NCBI RefSeq assembly: GCF_000220395.1
Contig: NW_004086127.1
Coordinates: forward strand, 22,891 to 86,890
From: Ichthyophthirius multifiliis
Lineage: Eukaryota; Ciliophora; Oligohymenophorea; Hymenostomatida
Length of the DNA: 64,000 nt
Direction of reading: 5' to 3'
Part shown: positions 58,535 through 64,000 of the stretch, piece by piece
How positions within the stretch are numbered: the stretch's first letter is position 1
Layout of the letters: every line of letters starts with the position of its first letter
Notes under the pieces: generated by a model
The model's input: the letters and a program-made list of their open reading frames with translations, nothing else
Databases searched by the model: none
What the model was told of the DNA's origin: nothing
Made by a program: the position numbers and the translations under genes

Positions 58535-60620
58535 TCAGAATTATAAATTTAGATTATTTATAATTAAACACTCAAGTTCTTCATATTTTTCTTCATCCAA
58601 CAAAACATAATCCAATATATCCAAATCATGAAATAATCCTGTAAAATAACTGCATTCTTACAAAACTACAACACTAACAGCATCAAGAAGATTCACTACA
58701 TCTCTTGAAAGCATTCTTGCATGAGCCTAGCATAATCTAATTAAAGATTCAAGAGTTCTTATAGTAGTTTTGGAATGAAGAAGCTCTATTTTTCTTAAAT
58801 GCTAATAATAAGCTTATATAACATTTTAAGCTTAAAATGAGATTTCTGGAAAGAATTAATCTTAAACAATTTAAATATAATTTTTTATTTTATCAAATGA
58901 CCATCCATTAAAATCTTGATCAATATTTTTTAATAAAAAACTTAATTTTTTTCCTCTACTACTCTCCACCTAATAAAAATCTTCTCAAAATAAAATCACA
59001 ATTTTATGAATCAGCATCATAATTAACCAAATCCTTTACAATAAAAATTAAATCAAACCTGCTCAAAAGTGGACTTTAGAGCCCAGTATTTTCCATTATA
59101 TCGACATTTGTGTCATATTTTTATCCTTTCAAAATAGGATTACAAGCTGCCAAAATAGTTGTTCGAGAATTTAATTTTTGGTTTATCCCTGCCTTACAAC
59201 AGCTTATTGTTTATTATTCCATAGCTTCCAGTACAGAATCTAGTTCTCCTTTTTTGACTAAATTAAATTCATCGATACAACATATGCCTTTATCTGCCAG
59301 AACAAGAGCACCAGCTTCCATTCCCCATTCTCCTGTAGTTTAATCTTTACAAAATCCAACTGTTAGTCCTGCTTAAGTGGATGCTATTCCAGTTGTATAA
59401 ACTGCTCTTTGTGCCAATTTGGAGGCTTCTTTTAAAATTTGAGACTTGCCAGTACCTGGTTCTCCAATTAAAAGTAAGTGACATTGCCCACGAATGTATG
59501 TATTTTTTTCAGTTCGGGAAACTCCACCAATCAGACATAGCAATATGGCTAGTTTTATATCATATTTTTCGAATATTTAAGGAAAAATAGATTTTATTAA
59601 TGTATTTTTTAAATTTATTTAATTTTAAATCGTTAATTAAGATTAGATTTATAAATTAATTTAGGCTTTTAAAGGCTTTTATTTTGTCTTTGTATTTATT
59701 GAGTTGGCTATTATTGATAAGTTTATTTCAGGGCGAATATCGTTTTTATATTTCTTCCATCTTTTTATTAAAACACCCTATATTATTATATCGTCGCCTA
59801 CTTTTACATTGTTTACTAATTAATCCTTTTTTTAATTAGAATTATAAGTTTTCAATTAAAAATAATTACTTCTAATATGACCCATATTGATTTGGGAATA
59901 TGACCTGGTTTTATTGTTTAAAAAGGCTCCTAAATTCTGATTTCTTAATAATCAATACATGTTTCTGTTCCTTCAATTGGCTCATATTTGAAAGAAGAGC
60001 ATTCTTTTTCTTTATTCGAATTGGTTTTATTTTTATTTTTAATTTAATTATTATTATTTATTTTTTTTTAAAGAAAAGCCATAAAATGATTAGTTTCTTT
60101 TTCTACTAAATGTGTACATTTGTGAAAATTTGTCAGAAATTTACCATAATCTTCATGTTCTGATTTTAATTTATAAACATGAGAACATTATGTACATTTA
60201 AAATCTTTTTATTTTAAAGAACTTTTCTTAAACTTGTGCGGATTACTGTTCCACTTACAATTATAAAACTATTTAAATCATTTTCGTCTATATCGCTTAA
60301 AGAATTTTTATAAATTGAACTTGTATAAGGAATATTTTAAAATATTATATTTAAACTTTTATCTGTTTGATTTTAAAAATCTTCTTATATTTCTACATTT
60401 AACTCTTTTGTATTTATTTTTTTATTTGCTTCCTATAAAATAATTTACAATTCTTCTTACATTTTTAATGATTATTGTGTAAAATAAGAAAATATAGAAG
60501 GAAAATAATCAAATAATTAAAGTGTATCCAAATAAAAATTGTTGTTAAAATTTATATTTTTTAATTCCTTTTTATAATTTTTAACAAAAAATCAATTAAT
60601 GCATCTTTATGAATTTCCAT
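58535..60620 (-). CDS. MCM9-like replicative-type helicase, frame breaks
   Basis: Starts [11 protein letters not shown] at ATG 60620. The N-terminal part has [17 protein letters not shown] and a zinc finger (FKCTQCSHVYKL, then [20 protein letters not shown]). The AAA+ core is complete: Walker [39 protein letters not shown] with Walker B CIDEF, and arginine finger [11 protein letters not shown]. The C-terminal helices [14 protein letters not shown] and [20 protein letters not shown] with [20 protein letters not shown] match MCM9 best. MCM9 works with MCM8 in homologous recombination and repair, or as a helicase. An intron lies at WVILE|DQLVNNVKV. The frame needs one extra base near 60578-60591 and near 60206-60210, and breaks once more near 58985. 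With so many conserved motifs, sequence error is likelier than decay. Confidence 0.82.
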
Positions 60621-60898
60621 TATAAAATTTTTAATAAAAAGACTTAAAATATATTTTTATTAATATATTTAAATTAAAATTTATTAATTTATAAATAATA
60701 ATTAGAATAACAAAAAAATATTTCGAAATATTGTATATATATATATATACATATATTTATATTTATATTTATATATTAAATGCTTAAATTTTAAATTAAT
60801 ATTTATAAATTTTTTTTTCATAAATATGAAAAGCTTATTTAATTATTTATTATTATATAATGATAAATTTTTATATTTTTTATATATTTTTTTTAATT
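60621..60898. other. Intergenic spacer
   Basis: A+T-rich spacer of about 0.28 kb with a TATATATATA patch near 60740. No gene was seen. Confidence 0.4.
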
Positions 60899-62576
60899 TC
60901 AAAAATCTATATTTTTTAAATTTTTCATTATCACATTAGATTTTTTTTAACAGTAAGCATCATAAATCTCTTCATTATTATCTTCTAGTTATAAACTCTT
61001 AGTATATTACAATTTTTTTCTATCTTTTCCAATACTTGGAGAATAAAATGTTTCTTTATACTTTTCATTAGTCCTAACTTTAAATAACCCCTAAGCATCT
61101 ATAACCATGTTTTATCCTTTTGTTACTAAAATTTAAGGTGAATGTCGAGGGGAATCTTAATCGAATATTTAAATCTCATGAACAGAAGGATTTTATTTAT
61201 CATTAAAATATTCATGTTAAAGCGCTTTTTTAGCTGTAATTCTTAATTTAGGGTTAACTTCAAGCATTTTTTTTAGCAAATCATAGGCTTTTTTTATTTA
61301 AAAAAAAATACTAATTTATAAATTAATTAATTTTTTTTAGAAACCATATAAAGATAACTTCAAGTATTCTTTTCCTTAATAAATAATATTTGCTTCTCTA
61401 TTTTAGTTTAAAATATCTTCATAGTTTTTTCCTGGAAAAGGTGATTTTCCTGTAAGCCTTTAAATAATTAATTATAATTATTATAATAAATATAAAAAAA
61501 TTAAAAAAGAAAACAAAATATGAAAAATAACTCCGAGAGAAAAAATATCACAAGCCACATCGTATTTTATGTTAAAATCAGTTATGTTAATAACCTCAGG
61601 AGCTACGAATCCAGGAGTACCACATCTAACATATAAGTATTTATCAATATTTTATTTTGTTCCTAAACCTAAATCGCCAATAACTAAATCTAATTAATTT
61701 TTACATCTAAACATTATATTTTCTGGTTTTAAATCTCTGTGCATAATATTTTTTGAATGCATATGTGCAACACCTTCTAATAAACCTCTTATCATATATT
61801 TAATTTCTTCATTTTAATATCTTTTTTAAAATTATTTAAAATAGAAAATATTTATTTTTTATCAACTTATGTTTTGATTTAATTTATTAATAAAGAGAGC
61901 CCCCTTATAATAATTCTAATACCATATATAAAGAATTATCAGTTACAAAAACTTCATATAAATGTAAAATATTTTAATGATCTAAATTTCTCAATAACTC
62001 AATTTCATTTATTAATAATTCCTTTTGTTTAAAATAATATATTAATATTTTTTTTATAAAAAAAACTTTTCCATTTTCTTCTTATTTATAAATTCTTTTT
62101 TTAGGAAAAGCTTTAACTGCATAAAGCTATTAATTTTCTATTTTTTCTGATAAATATACACTTGTAAATTTTCCTACTCCTATTTTTTTTATTGCTTTAT
62201 ATTATTAATGAAATCCTATTTAATTAACTCTTTTTTATAAAACTTCTCTCCACATGATTAATAAAGATTCGTCCTTAGTATATATTTCTGTTTTTTAATT
62301 ATTTCTATAGAAAATAAAGCCTTTCAATGGCGAAGTAAAATCTGTTTCTTTTTTATTTATAATTTAAAAATTTAAATCGAAATCTGCAATGCAATATCCT
62401 TTAGGGTTTTCACTTTTATCATTTTCATAGTAAAAAAAGGAATCTTCGTAAAATCTAAAATATCTTTTTTTTTTGATAAAATTTCCCTTTTTACAAAAAT
62501 ATCCTTCTAAAAGAGGCAATTTATTATATTTAGATAAATTACTTAGTTATTTTTGCCAAAATTTTTTACTGTCCAT
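60899..62576 (-). CDS. Serine/threonine protein kinase with N-terminal PH domain
   Basis: Starts MDSKKFWQKQLSNLSKYNKL at ATG 62576. Residues about 20-135 are a pleckstrin-homology domain (LLEGYFCKKGNFIKKKRYFR to DESLLIMWREVLQKRVNQ), which could bind phosphoinositides. The kinase domain follows: glycine loop IGVGKFTSVY, lysine YAVKAFPKK, HMHSKNIMHRDLKPENIMFR with the catalytic loop, GDLGLG in place of DFG, CGTPGFVAPEVIN, DVACDIFSLGVIFHIL, and SPFPGKNYEDILNQN with REANI. It resembles the calcium/calmodulin-dependent and related kinases. The tail after LRITAKKALQHEYFND is unstructured. Introns split it at GKxx|ELLINEIELL, before YQNEEIKYMIRG, before the SPFPG block and before KAYDLLKKMLEVNP. TGA is at 60899. 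All catalytic residues are present apart from the F-to-L change, so it should be active. Confidence 0.88.
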
Positions 62577-63559
62577 TTTTATAAAAAATAATGAAAATAT
62601 ATTTTTTTGTATTTTTTTTATTTTATATTAAATTTAATGAAAATAATAAAATGATATTGGACTAAATTATTTACATTGCAATAGATATTAAATTAAAAAA
62701 AATATATATTATAAAAAGGTTTATTAAATAGTAATATTTAAGTTTATTTGGAAAAAAATTATTAATAATATTTATTTATTTTTAAAATAAAATATTTTAT
62801 ATTATAATAATATAAATTACATATAATTTATTATATAGTTTTACTTAATTGATATTTTAGAGTTTTTGATCAAATTAAAATAAATATTCTATCAAAATTT
62901 AAATTTAATTTTTTAAATATAAAATATATCGATTGTTAAATTAATTTTTAATTTTAAATATAATTAATTTCTTTAAAAGTCAAATATTAATTTTTTTAAT
63001 TTTCTAGTATTTAATTTTTTATAGCATCTATAAATATATATATTAATTAATTTTATGAAAGTTAAGAAGTTAAGATTAATAAAAAATAAATTTTAAAATA
63101 TAATTATTTTTATATATCTTGTTCTTTTATTTAAATTACATAATATAAAAAGCTATTATCAATTTTTCTTTTTTTTAGTTAATAAAATTTTTTTAAAAAA
63201 ATAAAATAACAAAAAAATAGATAATATGATGAAATATATAATAAAAATTAGTTGATTTAAATATTGAATTAGAAAATATTTAAAAGAAAATAAAAATCAT
63301 TCTTTAAAATGAAATAATTTTAAAATATTTTTTAAAAATTTTAAAATTACAAAATCAAATATAGAAAATTCGAATTAATTAAATATTCGTTTTTTTATAC
63401 TCTTCATAATAATTGTCTCTTCATAAAAAATCAATAATAATGGATGATTTCATATCTGAAATACTATAACAATTTATTATTTTTATAGTTTAATGATTAT
63501 ATAATAACACATCTTTTTTAATATAGTTTAATTTAATTTTGTTTGTTTTTTAAAAATAA
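62577..63559. other. Intergenic A+T-rich region
   Basis: About 1 kb upstream of the PH-kinase gene. No coding-like frame or other element was recognised. Confidence 0.4.
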
Positions 63560-64000
63560 AATTTATTTTATTAGTTTTAAGGCTACTTTTTCTTTTTGCA
63601 TATTTATATACTTTTAATATTACTTACTAAAAAAGTTTAATCCCCTGAAACCTTTAATAAATTTTATTTTAAAATTTTGTAATAAAATATTTTTATTTGA
63701 ATAATATATAAATGCTTTATATTTTAAATGGCAATATCTTCATTAAATAATTGACTTCATTATTTGTAAAAACCTTTTTATGATTATTAATAGATAGTAT
63801 ATTTATATTTATTAAAATCTTATCTATTAAAAATAATTTATTATAAAAAATATTAAATTTTTTATTATTTTTTTTATTATGTATATTACACAGTAAAATA
63901 ATTTTTTATTTGCTAATAAAACAAATTGTGTTAATAAACCTTTTTGAAACAAATGTTTTTAAATTTTAAAAAAAAAAATTAAAATAATTTTACCTGGAAT
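63560..64000 (-). CDS. 3' part of an unidentified gene entering from the right edge
   Basis: Minus-strand blocks look coding: GLLTQFVLLANKKLFYC after an apparent acceptor near 63946, then INNHKKVFTNNEVNYLM and FQGIKLFQQVILKVYKYAKR. The last bases of the window (ending CCTGGAAT) read on the minus strand as ATTCCAG followed by GTAAAA, a good exon-intron junction, so upstream exons lie outside. Neither the stop codon nor the product could be fixed. Composition is like the other Lys/Asn-rich genes. Confidence 0.35.

Noticed and set aside
1-64000. tRNA or rRNA genes and C4A2 telomere repeats
   Set aside because: No cloverleaf-like G+C island with a B box, no rRNA core sequence and no CCCCAA/TTGGGG repeat was seen at the edges or inside.

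Overview
The window looks like macronuclear DNA of an oligohymenophorean ciliate. It is extremely A+T-rich, and every convincing reading frame uses TAA and TAG freely as glutamine codons with TGA as the only stop. Introns are short (about 35-90 nt), GT...AG and nearly pure A+T. Together with the very high A+T this fits Ichthyophthirius multifiliis best; Tetrahymena or another relative cannot be excluded. A standard-code ORF search shatters every gene, so the genes here were read by hand with TAA/TAG = Gln. No tRNA, rRNA, telomere, transposon or CRISPR array was seen.

Layout. 1.3-12.8 kb is mostly minus strand: an FCP1/SCP-type phosphatase, a small Gln/Lys-rich protein, an ING-type PHD-finger protein, one plus-strand coiled-coil protein (4.4-5.2 kb), two further coiled-coil proteins, a HemW-like radical SAM protein and a long Asn/Gln-rich protein. 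13.7-17.8 kb holds a polyGln protein and a SART1/Snu66 homologue on plus, and a coiled-coil protein on minus. A 14-3-3 gene stands alone at 20.3 kb between two long gene-free stretches. 25.3-30.5 kb is one large minus-strand gene for a protein with many short 'DKDGN...IDPxTGK' repeats. 31-34 kb has an FOP-like centrosomal protein and two unknown proteins. 35.7-49.9 kb carries a broken LRR gene, a cyclin, phosphoenolpyruvate mutase, two SAM-FHA-FHA-RING paralogues in opposite orientation, an MKT1-like protein and three small unknown or coiled-coil genes. 50.4-62.6 kb is all minus strand: a SAPS-domain PP6 regulatory subunit, a SAS-6-like protein, an MCM9-like helicase and a PH-domain protein kinase. 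A partial gene runs off the right edge.

How they relate. There is no operon logic: neighbours are unrelated housekeeping, cell-cycle and basal-body genes. Themes that recur are centriole/cilium (FOP, SAS-6-like, coiled-coil proteins), cell cycle and DNA (cyclin, MCM9-like), phosphatase and kinase signalling (14-3-3, SAPS, PH-kinase, FHA-RING pair) and gene expression (ING, SART1, MKT1-like).

The most striking cross-cutting signal is that several clearly conserved genes (HemW-like twice, cyclin, a coiled-coil gene, SAPS, MCM9-like) are broken by single-base frame shifts that all need one extra base in an A or T run. Three of them give an exact codon count once the base is added. Homopolymer under-calling is the likeliest cause, but the uniform sign deserves checking.
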